From the NCBI GenBank assembly GCA_963791805.1, contig CAWBTU010000003.1, positions 372,001 through 436,000 of the forward strand: a stretch of 64,000 nt of DNA, written 5' to 3'. Position numbers and translations under genes: made by a program. Below, in pieces: positions 16,773 through 25,053 of this stretch; the first letter of the stretch is position 1, and each line of letters begins with the position of its first letter. The DNA comes from JACMJL01 sp963791805. GTDB taxonomy: Bacteria; Bacillota; Clostridia; Clostridiales; Clostridiaceae. The notes under the pieces were generated by a model that did not search any database, was not told the DNA's origin, and saw only the letters and a list, made by a program, of their open reading frames with translations.

Positions 16773-18389
16773 TTAGATTCTAATGGTAAACAAAATAAAA
16801 GAAGGAGAACCCCCATCATCTGGAGATTCCCCTTCATTATTATTTATGAAATACTTTTGTACCTTTTCATCAAAGTGAAGCTCAATACTATCTATATCCT
16901 TCTTGTCTTTTATAGTTATCTTATTTATAATTAATTGTAGTAAGGTTTTTTTATCTTCTGGAGCAGTGATTTCTAGTAGCTTATGAAAGTTACCTAGAGT
17001 ACCCTTTACCACCTCATATGGTATGGTTACAGAATCATTGCTCTCTAATTCTTTTTGTAGTTGAATCCTACGCCTTGATTGTACGTCTATTTCAGCAGTT
17101 ATGTTTTCCATTCTTTGTGCCAATGTTTGCTTATCTATTGTACCATCTTCGTACAGCTCAAAGACTCTATTTTTCCTGTTTTCTAGGTCTCTTAGGCTCT
17201 TTGTTAGTTGCTCCTGCTCTCTTTCCAGTGGCACTATTATATCTTTTCTTTCTTTGTTTAGATTCTTTACAATATCTTTTAGTATCTTTTCATTAAATAC
17301 TACTTCTTTAACCCTTGATAATACATATTGCTCTGCATATTCAGCTCTAACTCCATTGGAATGGCAAGCGGCAGTGCCTTTGTTTCTCCAGTTCCCACAA
17401 ACATAGTACTTTGTGATGTTGTAGGTTCCATCTTTCCGTTTCTTCTTAGTCCTTCCTGCTACCATTGAAGCTCCACAGACAGGACATTTCATTAGTCCCG
17501 TCAGAATATAGTTGCTTTCAAAAGTTTTCTTAGGTTTGCCACATTTGACCTTGTACAGCTCTTGAACCTTGTCCCATAGCTTTATTGGGATTATAGCCTC
17601 GTGCTCTCCATCAGCAAGGATTGGTGCTTTATTTATTCCTCTTCTCCGTTTTTCGTTCCAATTTTCCCTTACATTGTAACGTATTTTGCCAATATAGACC
17701 GGGTTCATTAGAATATCTTTAACCGCTCCAGTTCCAAACATATTGCCTTTTTTAGTTTTATATCCCTCATGGTTTAATAGATTAGTAATAGCTCTTAGTC
17801 CCTTACCAGAGGCATATAATTTAAATATTTTTCTTACTGTATTAGCTTCTTCTGGAACAATTTCTAGCTTAGTATTGTTTTCATTTATTATTACTGACTT
17901 ATAGCCTAGTACAATGCCACCATTCCATTTTCCAGTCCTAGCCCTCTGCTTCATTCCAAGTTTTACATTGTCAACTATTGTTTCTCTTTCAAATTCACCT
18001 ATAGATGCTAGTACATTCATCATTAACTTTCCTGCTGGAGTTGACGTATCAAAAGCTTCTGAGCAACTTTTAAAAGCTACATTGTATTTTTCAAGTTCTT
18101 TAACTATTGTAAGTAAATCATACTGATTCCTAGCCATACGGTTAGTCTTCCATGTCCAAACTTCATCAAATTTGCCAGCCTTAGCATCTTGGAGCAATTG
18201 CTGTAGTTGAAGCCTGTTTGTCATTGCTTTACCGCTAATCCCCCTATCAGCATATATCCCAACTAATTCTTTTCCTTCTGCTTCACATTTCTGCCTAATT
18301 ACATTTTCCTGTGCATCAATGCTATAGCCTTCCTCTGCTTGTTCGGCAGTTGATACCCTTAGATACCCAATTACCCTGTTATTATGCAT
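16773..18389 (-). CDS. Large serine recombinase, Ccr-like
   Basis: 538 residues. Resolvase catalytic domain (1-145) with the nucleophile Ser13 in YLRVSTAEQ, the DRGISGK and WKTNRMARN motifs and IGEFERE; recombinase domain (about 160-270); zinc ribbon near residue 300 (CPVCGASM ... CGNWRNKGTAACHS); a long coiled coil; and a conserved C-terminal DEKVQKYF tail. Large serine recombinases integrate and excise elements at short attachment sites. Length and context (rlmH target, DUF927 neighbour) match CcrA/B/C of SCC elements. Only one such gene is intact here, as in CcrC-type cassettes. Its start overlaps the preceding 41-codon gene. Confidence 0.93.
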   Translation of the reverse strand: MHNNRVIGYLRVSTAEQAEEGYSIDAQENVIRQKCEAEGKELVGIYADRGISGKAMTNRLQLQQLLQDAKAGKFDEVWTWKTNRMARNQYDLLTIVKELEKYNVAFKSCSEAFDTSTPAGKLMMNVLASIGEFERETIVDNVKLGMKQRARTGKWNGGIVLGYKSVIINENNTKLEIVPEEANTVRKIFKLYASGKGLRAITNLLNHEGYKTKKGNMFGTGAVKDILMNPVYIGKIRYNVRENWNEKRRRGINKAPILADGEHEAIIPIKLWDKVQELYKVKCGKPKKTFESNYILTGLMKCPVCGASMVAGRTKKKRKDGTYNITKYYVCGNWRNKGTAACHSNGVRAEYAEQYVLSRVKEVVFNEKILKDIVKNLNKERKDIIVPLEREQEQLTKSLRDLENRKNRVFELYEDGTIDKQTLAQRMENITAEIDVQSRRRIQLQKELESNDSVTIPYEVVKGTLGNFHKLLEITAPEDKKTLLQLIINKITIKDKKDIDSIELHFDEKVQKYFINNNEGESPDDGGSPSFILFTIRI

Positions 18390-18496
18390 TCACCATCACC
18401 ATCCTTTGTTATTTGTTCATCATTTTCAATATACTTTTTAACTATATTAGCAATTAAATCAATCATAATTTCATAGTTTATACTTTCTTTCTTCAT
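18371..18496 (-). CDS. Small protein overlapping the recombinase start
   Basis: 41 residues beginning MKKESINYEIMIDLIANIVK, with a GAAGGGG ribosome site. It overlaps the recombinase start by 19 bases. The predicted amphipathic helix and the overlap suggest a role in coupling or regulating recombinase translation, possibly as an accessory factor. No family recognised. Confidence 0.55.
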   Translation of the reverse strand: MKKESINYEIMIDLIANIVKKYIENDEQITKDGDGECIITG

Positions 18497-18560
18497 TCGT
18501 AACCCCTTCAATATCATTAATCTATTTTATAATATATATTTGTAAGCAATAATATTTACA

Positions 18561-18640
18561 GCAATGGTAGTTATCTATCCTTATAATATTAAGAAATTTT
18601 ATCTTAATTTAATTTTTAATGATTTTTCAACTACCATTGC
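18561..18640. promoter_or_regulatory. 12-bp inverted repeat upstream of recombinase operon
   Basis: GCAATGGTAGTT (18561-18572) and AACTACCATTGC (18629-18640) are perfect reverse complements 56 bases apart, in the gap before the 41-codon gene and recombinase. Wide spacing suits paired operator sites or a looping regulator better than a terminator. Confidence 0.4.
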
Positions 18641-18663
18641 AATATATTAGAATTCCTTTAATG

Positions 18664-19110
18664 CTACATTTCTACTTTTATTATCGCTATTGAATCTTCA
18701 TCATTTTTGATATATTCTACTTCTTTTAACGTTATTGATGTTATACCACTAAAGTCCAAATTCATAGCTTCCGTTATTTCCTCAACTAAGTTTTTGCAGT
18801 AAATTGTCCCTTTAATCCCACTTTTTTTAATTCCATATCTATTTTCATTACCTAATAGGTGCTCTCCAACTATAATAGTTTTTTTATTTTCATCAAAGGA
18901 TATTTGAAGCTCTTCTGGATTACCCAGTTCTTCTAAAATAGTAGCCGCAAATACAAGCCTTGTACCTGTTTTTGCATTTATTATTGATAACACTCCTGCT
19001 TCTACCGATGCTCTACTAATGCTTTTACTCTTAGATTGAGTAGCACCCTGTAGTACACCCTCTATTGTAAGCTCCAATTTTTCATTTGTTTCCATTGTTA
19101 TTTCTGACAT
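18664..19110 (-). CDS. Unknown element protein (148 aa)
   Basis: 148 residues, soluble, beta-rich by pattern (KTIIVGEHLLG, ITLKEVEYI), ATG after GCAGGAGG. It lies between the helicase region and the recombinase, where SCC elements encode small replication or recombination accessory proteins. The near-N-terminal stretch is Ser/Lys rich (QSKSKSISRAS). No family recognised. Confidence 0.55.
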   Translation of the reverse strand: MSEITMETNEKLELTIEGVLQGATQSKSKSISRASVEAGVLSIINAKTGTRLVFAATILEELGNPEELQISFDENKKTIIVGEHLLGNENRYGIKKSGIKGTIYCKNLVEEITEAMNLDFSGITSITLKEVEYIKNDEDSIAIIKVEM

Positions 19111-19309
19111 TTATTTGCCTCCTGCTTTTTATTATTTTTGTGTTTATTTTTGTTGAGTTCTACTTATGTTTGCTGATTTATTTTGGATTCCACTGCTTCC
19201 ACTTCCGTTTGGTCACATTGGTCTTAGCTTGGTTGTATAAATAGATTTTTAATAAGTTATAACTAACATTGACAGTTTTTACAAATGCATTACTATCATT
19301 ATTGCAATC

Positions 19310-19801
19310 CTAACCAGCATTTATTTTTGCTAGTTTACATTTATTACAATAATGGCAACAATCTACTTCATATTGATATTTAGAATAATACTCATACCAT
19401 AAGCTTGTATTACATAATTCCCTTGATTCAGTAAGCACTCCATATTTATAGATGAAGAATTGACCTTCCTTAAACGCAAAGTATATTGGATTAATTTCAA
19501 AATCCACGTGTCTATATTTTTCTTGAAAAAACAAACTGGAATATTTTTCTTTAACACTTTTTATCAACGCCTTTGTTGATTCATCTCTTCCTCTACTCTT
19601 CAAAGGAACTTCAATATTTTCTGTAGTACAAAAGAGCTGTATTTTACTATTTTCAACATAAATTGTATGATTAACGTTAAAATGCTTTTGCGAAAAGTTT
19701 AATATTCTATTAAGTAGCCTCATATTTATATCTTTTTCATTAAATACATTTAAATTGTCATCTATGCATAATTCAAAACCGACTAATAATTTTTTATTCA
19801 T
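19310..19801 (-). CDS. Unknown element protein with C-terminal Cys cluster
   Basis: 163 residues from the ATG at 19801, which follows GAGGAG (the upstream in-frame ATG overlaps that site). The C-terminus has CCHYCNKC, a potential metal site. The rest is mixed alpha/beta without known motifs. It is adjacent to the iteron region, on the side away from the Cch-like gene, so a role in element replication is possible but unproven. Confidence 0.55.
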   Translation of the reverse strand: MNKKLLVGFELCIDDNLNVFNEKDINMRLLNRILNFSQKHFNVNHTIYVENSKIQLFCTTENIEVPLKSRGRDESTKALIKSVKEKYSSLFFQEKYRHVDFEINPIYFAFKEGQFFIYKYGVLTESRELCNTSLWYEYYSKYQYEVDCCHYCNKCKLAKINAG

Positions 19802-19879
19802 CTTTAACATCTCCTCAAATTGTTTCTTTTTTTTATTTCTGAACTTTTTATAATATATTTAGATTATCCCGAATTACTA

Positions 19880-20130
19880 ACGGGAATTTCCCGTAGGGTT
19901 TCCCGTAAACTAACTGGATAATTAGGAGCTTTAAGTTACCTTTATAGTTATTCTCCCGTTTTCCCGTAAACTTAATAATAATACAGTATATATTTCTATA
20001 TTTTATTAAAGGTAAATAAATTAATTAGAAATATAACGGTAAAACGGGAAGGATGGCAAAAATGACTCTGTGAGCAACCACCTCAGATTTCCCGTCCATG
20101 AAAAAAATACGGGAAGTTTCACGGTAAAAT
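19880..20130. repeat. Iteron-rich intergenic region, candidate replication origin
   Basis: Within 240 bases the heptamer TTCCCGT or its complement ACGGGAA occurs seven times: 19880, 19888, 19900, 19961, 20044, 20089 and 20109, plus TCTCCCGTT near 19954 and two ACGGTAAAA copies at 20036 and 20121. The 13-mer TTTCCCGTAAACT is repeated exactly at 19899 and 19960. The first two form a palindrome. GC-rich iterons separated by AT-rich DNA next to a helicase gene are the standard picture of an iteron origin. Confidence 0.65.
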
Positions 20131-20132
20131 CG

Positions 20133-21860
20133 TTAAGGGTACTCAGATTCACCTTCACCAAAGACTCTTTCCTTAGTAACTCTTATAATATGAACTGGAA
20201 TCGCACCACCATTTTCGATTAATGTTCTTTTTCGAGTATATCTGTCTGTCTCAGAATCTAATATTCCATGCTCTTTCCATTTCTTTAGTATTACTTTAGG
20301 GTCTTCAAATCCACCATTTTTCATAATTTTTTTAAACAAATCTGGAAAAATGCAAATTTCATTGTAATTTTTGTTTGCTAACACATTTATTTTGCCCATG
20401 ATATCATTAGTTGGATTTTTTACATCATCGTCAATAGTAGCTTCTAATGAATCGGAACGCAGAAATTTTTTGTAATTTATATTGACCTGCTCAAGAAAGT
20501 ACTCGAAGGCATTCTTCTGTAAATCCCTGCTATCGATTGACTGCTTCTCATTTTCCATTAAAAAATCCCAAATTTCATTAATATGCAGTGGAATTGATAA
20601 TAGCTCACTTACTTTCATAGCAGTAAACATTAATATTGCATACTTCCATGCTCGTCTAGGTACAAATTTATCAACAAAGCCTTTTTCATTCATTTCATCT
20701 ATTACATGATCTTTCTCATGTTTCACTGCGGCATATATTTCAGTTACATCAGATTTAAGTAAAAGCCTTACAAATTCAATACCTGCGTGTCCATAATTTT
20801 GCAATATTGTTTGTTGGATTGTATCAGAACTTTCAGCATCCTTTGTCCATGTAACATTGTAAAAATCTATGATTCGCAATTGTGCTCCTGTGTTTTTCTT
20901 AGCCTTTTCAAGTAATGAAAATTCTCCATTCGATATAAAGGTACTTCCCCATGTGCCTGTATCCACAGCCTTTGATTCTTTACTTAATCTGTCTTTATCT
21001 TTATTTCCAGTAAATTTATAAATGAACTTTGTAAAATCTAAAGAATCATTCATGGACACCTCATCAAAAAGCACTGCTAATCCATGATTATCGACTATAT
21101 TATTAAACATAGCATTTTCTGTTGTGTTCCATGTACTGGCAAGTCCATTGTTTATTTTAGTACTAGGATTACCCCATATTGAAATTGCTAACATCGATGC
21201 TGTAGTTTTACCAGTGGTGCTATCTCCTGAAAGGTGTGCTAAAAGTGAGTCTTGATTAGAATTTAAGCTTAGTAGTCCTACAATTGCTGAAGAAAAACCA
21301 ATAACTAACATCGTTTCTAAAGGTATATTCCCTATTACATAATCGGTTATAGTTGAATGCCAAATTCCATTAGATCCTTTGGGACTAATGTCCAAATTCC
21401 CATTATATGAGGATGCAACGTTAATACCACCGTAATGTTTAAATACATATTTCTCATTAAAAAAACCGAACCCAACTTTAGAATGCACCAACATTATAGG
21501 CGCATTTTGTTCTTCGTACTGTAGGTGCTTTATAATTTTATCAGCATTATATTCAGTAACTTCTAAGCCAAAATCTTGAAGTTTAATAATTTCTCTTCTT
21601 CCTAAGTAACTTGTTCTTTTCACTTCAATACTATGTATCTGACCTTTGAAGCAATATTTTAATATAGAAGAGTATTGGTCAGTATCAATATTTCGATTTA
21701 TCCTATCTATTTTTATTGAAATATCACTTATATCTTTAGAAACTATTTCTGCATTTTTAAGTTTATCTATTGAATTAAGAGTTTTATCCTCATTAGTAAT
21801 ATCATTCTTATCCTCATTTTCACTTCCGTAACTTGTCTTATGTGACTTCTTTAGTGCCAC
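20133..21860 (-). CDS. cch: DUF927 helicase-like ATPase (Cch-type)
   Basis: About 575 residues. After a charged N-terminus (1-70) and a DUF927 region, an AAA+/helicase-like ATPase shows Walker A SGDSTTGKTT (about 213), Walker B LAVLFDEVS (about 265) and an arginine-containing LRIIDFYNV segment; a winged-helix-like C-terminal domain follows. In staphylococcal SCC the DUF927 protein Cch is an MCM-like helicase thought to replicate the excised element. I prefer GTG at 21860 after AAAGGA; the ATG at 21893 lacks a site. The iteron region lies immediately downstream. Confidence 0.88.
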   Translation of the reverse strand: MALKKSHKTSYGSENEDKNDITNEDKTLNSIDKLKNAEIVSKDISDISIKIDRINRNIDTDQYSSILKYCFKGQIHSIEVKRTSYLGRREIIKLQDFGLEVTEYNADKIIKHLQYEEQNAPIMLVHSKVGFGFFNEKYVFKHYGGINVASSYNGNLDISPKGSNGIWHSTITDYVIGNIPLETMLVIGFSSAIVGLLSLNSNQDSLLAHLSGDSTTGKTTASMLAISIWGNPSTKINNGLASTWNTTENAMFNNIVDNHGLAVLFDEVSMNDSLDFTKFIYKFTGNKDKDRLSKESKAVDTGTWGSTFISNGEFSLLEKAKKNTGAQLRIIDFYNVTWTKDAESSDTIQQTILQNYGHAGIEFVRLLLKSDVTEIYAAVKHEKDHVIDEMNEKGFVDKFVPRRAWKYAILMFTAMKVSELLSIPLHINEIWDFLMENEKQSIDSRDLQKNAFEYFLEQVNINYKKFLRSDSLEATIDDDVKNPTNDIMGKINVLANKNYNEICIFPDLFKKIMKNGGFEDPKVILKKWKEHGILDSETDRYTRKRTLIENGGAIPVHIIRVTKERVFGEGESEYP

Positions 21861-21901
21861 AACATCACATCCTTTAAATATAATAATTATCAATATTAGT
21901 T

Positions 21902-22321
21902 CTATGCTGGTTCACAAAATGCAATGTTTGCATAACCGACGCCAATTTCATTATAGTAATGTGCTATAGTTGCAGTAATTCTTTTTCCCTCTAGCTCCTT
22001 TAAGCTAAATTCTCCATCTGGTGCATAGCCCAAGACCTCATAAATAAATTTTCCTAGATTGTTATTCTTGCCATTTTTCAAGAAGTATACTTGAGCAAAT
22101 TCATTTCCAAAATCATCCTCAAATATAAATTCAGCTTTAACATTACTTGAATAACTTCCATACATAACTTCTGATTTATATTTAATAATAGTTAAATTTG
22201 ATTCCCCTTGCTGATAGTTAGGGCACTTTATTTGCCCATTCAAAATGTCATTATAATTAATCTTATCTATTGCGAGCTTATCTTCAAATATGTTTCTAGT
22301 GCAGTTTATGTTAGTTTGCAT
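21902..22321 (-). CDS. Small protein, possible OB-fold ssDNA-binding protein
   Basis: 139 residues. The C-terminal two thirds alternate beta strands and end in ELEGKRITATIAHYYN ... YANIAFCEP, the pattern of OB-fold ssDNA-binding proteins in phages and mobile elements. It sits directly upstream of the Cch-like gene (41-base gap to its GTG), as expected for a replication accessory protein. SCC elements encode an unusual ssDNA-binding protein of their own; whether this is an analogue is inference. Confidence 0.5.
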   Translation of the reverse strand: MQTNINCTRNIFEDKLAIDKINYNDILNGQIKCPNYQQGESNLTIIKYKSEVMYGSYSSNVKAEFIFEDDFGNEFAQVYFLKNGKNNNLGKFIYEVLGYAPDGEFSLKELEGKRITATIAHYYNEIGVGYANIAFCEPA

Positions 22322-22411
22322 TTTCTCAACTCCAATTTATTATTTTTAGAGGTGCGGTAATTAAAGCACAACCTCAATTAAATTTTATTCTACTACTATT
22401 AATTAGGTTAA

Positions 22412-22903
22412 TTATTTTCTTCTAAAATCTATAATTTCAATTTCATCATATCCAAAACACTCTTTATCAAACGAAGGGTGGTTGTTAATTTCTCTATTTT
22501 GATTATCGGTAAATTCATCGGGGTCATCACAAAAGCTCCCCTCATTTACTATTAGTTTGTTAATGTAAGCATTATCTAAAAACTTTGCAAATTCTAATGA
22601 TATATTCAGGTAATTTTCTTTACTAGTTACCACCTGAAGACCATTTGGCGACCAATCAATTTCAACAGAATTTCCATAAACAAAAATCCTAGAAGGTTTA
22701 ACTAATAGCTTGTAAAGCTCATTTAATAATTCTTCTAAGTCTTTATCTAATTTTTTTTCATCTGAGCAACCAAGCTCTGCAAAAGCACTAAATCTATAAA
22801 TACCATTTCCCTCACTATAATGATCTTCCCTCACGGTGTCATTTAAAAATGCTTCATAAACCTTTTTTTTATTTTCACTTTGTACATAATTATTTTTTAT
22901 CAT
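22412..22903 (-). CDS. Unknown element protein (163 aa)
   Basis: About 163 residues, acidic, soluble, ATG at 22903 after AAAGGAGAG. The N-terminal half (YVQSENKKKVYEAFLND) looks helical; the middle has VEIDWSPNGLQVV. It is part of the run 23260 to 20133 that reads toward the Cch-like gene. No family recognised. Confidence 0.5.
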   Translation of the reverse strand: MIKNNYVQSENKKKVYEAFLNDTVREDHYSEGNGIYRFSAFAELGCSDEKKLDKDLEELLNELYKLLVKPSRIFVYGNSVEIDWSPNGLQVVTSKENYLNISLEFAKFLDNAYINKLIVNEGSFCDDPDEFTDNQNREINNHPSFDKECFGYDEIEIIDFRRK

Positions 22904-22927
22904 TTTCATTCTCTCCTTTATTCTTTA

Positions 22928-23260
22928 CTAACATAATTTTGAAATAACTAATTTAACATCAAAACTATGAAAACCACATTGTTTTAATATATTAGTTAAT
23001 ATATCTTTTTCTGTCTTAACAGCTTCAACAATACTGAAAATATCATCAACAACAGTCACACCATCCTCTATTGTTCCTTCAATCTCAATTTTGTTATTTT
23101 CTAATAATTTAATATTATTAATTGAATAACATTCCGCGGCTAAGGCACACTTTAGATTTTCTAAGTCAGCAATACCCATTTTTATTGTTGCTATATAACT
23201 GTCCACACAAGCTACCGAAAAGTTCATGTTGTCAAACGAAATTTTTAAATTTAGTTCCAT
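22928..23260 (-). CDS. Unknown element protein (110 aa)
   Basis: 110 residues, soluble, starting MELNLKISFDNMNF after TGGAGG. Contains a conserved-looking hydrophobic and beta-rich core (VACVDSYIATIKMGI, LLENNKIEIEGTIEDG). First gene of the run leading to the helicase. No family recognised. Confidence 0.5.
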   Translation of the reverse strand: MELNLKISFDNMNFSVACVDSYIATIKMGIADLENLKCALAAECYSINNIKLLENNKIEIEGTIEDGVTVVDDIFSIVEAVKTEKDILTNILKQCGFHSFDVKLVISKLC

Positions 23261-23528
23261 TGAATTTCCTCCATTTCATAATTTTTCTGTTATATCTTTA
23301 TTAAATTTTCAAAGAACAAAAAAGTTTTTGCTTTAAACTTACTAGCAAGAAAACACAGATTTGCTGTACAGCATTTTTTTGAGATTATTTGTTTCTGTTA
23401 CCTTGCATTATGATAATATCATCAATAATATAGAATATCATTAGCCCTAGACATATCAACGGCTTATCTAGTTATTGATTTCAAAGCGTGCCTAATTACA
23501 GACTAATATGCTCTTCCTAAAAAAATAA

Positions 23529-23563
23529 AATACTCTCGCTATACGGTGTATAACGAGAGTATT
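23529..23563 (-). terminator. Strong terminator after the IS630-like gene
   Basis: Arms AATACTCTCG and CGAGAGTATT, with a further TATAC/GTATA pairing inside, followed on the minus strand by TTTTATTTTTTT. It ends transcription from the IS630-like gene before the 110-residue gene. Confidence 0.8.
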
Positions 23564-23576
23564 TGGATAATTGCAA

Positions 23577-23670
23577 GAAAAAAATACTTATTATATTTAA
23601 AATTGTCATAAAAAGAACTTATTATATTAAATATTGTCGCGAAAAGTACTTATTATATTTAAGATGTCCT
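23577..23670. repeat. Three tandem ~31-bp repeats
   Basis: Three imperfect copies of a unit close to AAAAGTACTTATTATATTTA followed by AATTGTC, at about 23577-23609, 23610-23640 and 23641-23670. They lie between the IS630-like gene's stop and its terminator. Copies are contiguous without spacers, so this is not CRISPR. They could be binding sites for the neighbouring DNA-binding protein. Confidence 0.6.
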
Positions 23671-23671
23671 A

Positions 23672-24685
23672 TTACCAAAACATTTTAACCTCCGATTGTT
23701 CAACTTCTTCTTTAATTTGTGAACTTGATTTTCCTTCAACAGTGTAACCAAATCTTCTTACATTGTCCCATATTAGATTAATTCTATTTAAGTGCATCAA
23801 ATTTTTAGGAAGAAATAATATTTTGACTTCAGTATCACTAGAAAATTTTTTTGTGTTTATTATAGACTTAAAAATATTATTGCTTTCTAGAATTATCAGT
23901 AAACTAATATTATTTCCCAATTCTTGCTTTCTTCTGGTGACAAACTCTTTCATAATATTAATAAAAGTTTTTTTGTTGATATTATTCTCAAGGCTATATT
24001 CTATATCACCCATTTCTTCATTATTATAAAATCCATATAGGATGTATTTTTGATAAGTGTATATATCATTACCTCTTATCATTGCATCTATCTCGTCAAC
24101 TTCTGGTTCAATAAGTTCTTTAAGTTTACTTCTACCTAAATAGTAAGTATCAAAGTACCAAACACTATAACCATCTTTTTTTTCATATACATTTATTAAA
24201 TTTTTAGTGATTTTTTCAAGGTTTTTATTTTTCTTAGCATCATAGTTATTGGATTTATAAATGGTACTGCTCTCATTTAATACCTTTTCACAATATATTT
24301 TACTTACTTGTATGCCAAACACATCATTAATATATCTTTTTAACAATCTACCATTCCAAATTGAATAATCTAATCCGAGCTCTAATGGATTTATCTTTAA
24401 ATCACTTTCTATTCTTGATTTCTGCTTTTCATTTATTTTAGGTATACGACCTGCATAATCTTCACTAACTACATTATATTTACCGCCAGTTTCATATTTT
24501 TTCACCCATCTTTGAATGGTTCTTGTTGATATACTATGTTCTGCTGCGTTAGCTTCATTACTTACACCTTTATAATAAGATATTAGCACCCTAAGCCTTT
24601 TTGATAACTTTTCTAAGTTGCTATTTTTTGTAGTATCAGCTAAATATTTTTCTAAGTCTAATATTTTATCATTATTTTTAATCAT
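23672..24685 (-). CDS. IS630-like transposase with degenerate catalytic triad, possibly domesticated
   Basis: About 337 residues from the ATG at 24685 (after CAGGTGA). The N-terminal half is the paired helix-turn-helix of IS630 transposases (STRTIQRWVKKYETGG, GRIPKINEKQKSRIESDL). The C-terminal half aligns with the DDE domain, but the motifs are altered: first site WYFDTYYL keeps Asp, second ILESNNIF has Glu for Asp and lacks the usual His, third LNRINLIW has Asn where the family has LNPIE. The frame is intact and has a good ribosome site and terminator, so selection may have kept it as a DNA-binding protein. Confidence 0.65.
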   Translation of the reverse strand: MIKNNDKILDLEKYLADTTKNSNLEKLSKRLRVLISYYKGVSNEANAAEHSISTRTIQRWVKKYETGGKYNVVSEDYAGRIPKINEKQKSRIESDLKINPLELGLDYSIWNGRLLKRYINDVFGIQVSKIYCEKVLNESSTIYKSNNYDAKKNKNLEKITKNLINVYEKKDGYSVWYFDTYYLGRSKLKELIEPEVDEIDAMIRGNDIYTYQKYILYGFYNNEEMGDIEYSLENNINKKTFINIMKEFVTRRKQELGNNISLLIILESNNIFKSIINTKKFSSDTEVKILFLPKNLMHLNRINLIWDNVRRFGYTVEGKSSSQIKEEVEQSEVKMFW

Positions 24686-24805
24686 TAATTCACCTGCTTT
24701 AAAAAATACTAATATACTCATACTAATATTATAATAAGCATTAATCAATATTTACTGAGATAATAGAGCAAAGGCATGCTAGAAATCTAGATACCTTTGT
24801 GTTTT

Positions 24806-24955
24806 CTATTTCCATCGTTTCGGCACAACTCGCCACAACTTTGAAAAAGCCACACCATTTTTTTCTGCCGTATACCTAGTGGCTTCTTCAGGAGTCAATT
24901 TTAAGCGTATAATTAAAAGTATAACTTCCAAAACCAAAATAATAAGTTCTTCCAA
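24806..24955 (-). CDS. Small membrane-helix protein (49 aa)
   Basis: From TTG 24955 (GGGAG 8 bases upstream) the peptide begins with a strongly hydrophobic helix (LIILVLEVILLIIRL), then LTPEEATRYTAEKNGVAF and a basic C-terminus. This pattern, one helix plus a short TPEEA domain, occurs in small clostridial phage or element proteins. Function unknown. An upstream ATG at 24973 is less likely because it precedes the ribosome site. Confidence 0.55.
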   Translation of the reverse strand: MEELIILVLEVILLIIRLKLTPEEATRYTAEKNGVAFSKLWRVVPKRWK

Positions 24956-25000
24956 TTTAACATCTCCCTTCATAGCTTAATACATTTGTAACTAGAAAAA

Positions 25001-25042
25001 AGAAACATCAATGTCTTATATTATTTAGACATCAATGTTTCT
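25001..25042 (-). terminator. Terminator of the 25-27 kb operon
   Basis: Long arms AGAAACATCAATGTCT and AGACATCAATGTTTCT pair except for three central bases. On the minus strand the hairpin is followed by TTTTTTCT. It lies 12 bases after the stop of the 352-residue gene. Confidence 0.75.
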
Positions 25043-25053
25043 TTCATTAAAAT

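Noticed and set aside
23577..23670. CRISPR-like array
   Set aside because: Only three adjoining imperfect copies, no spacers, no cas genes.
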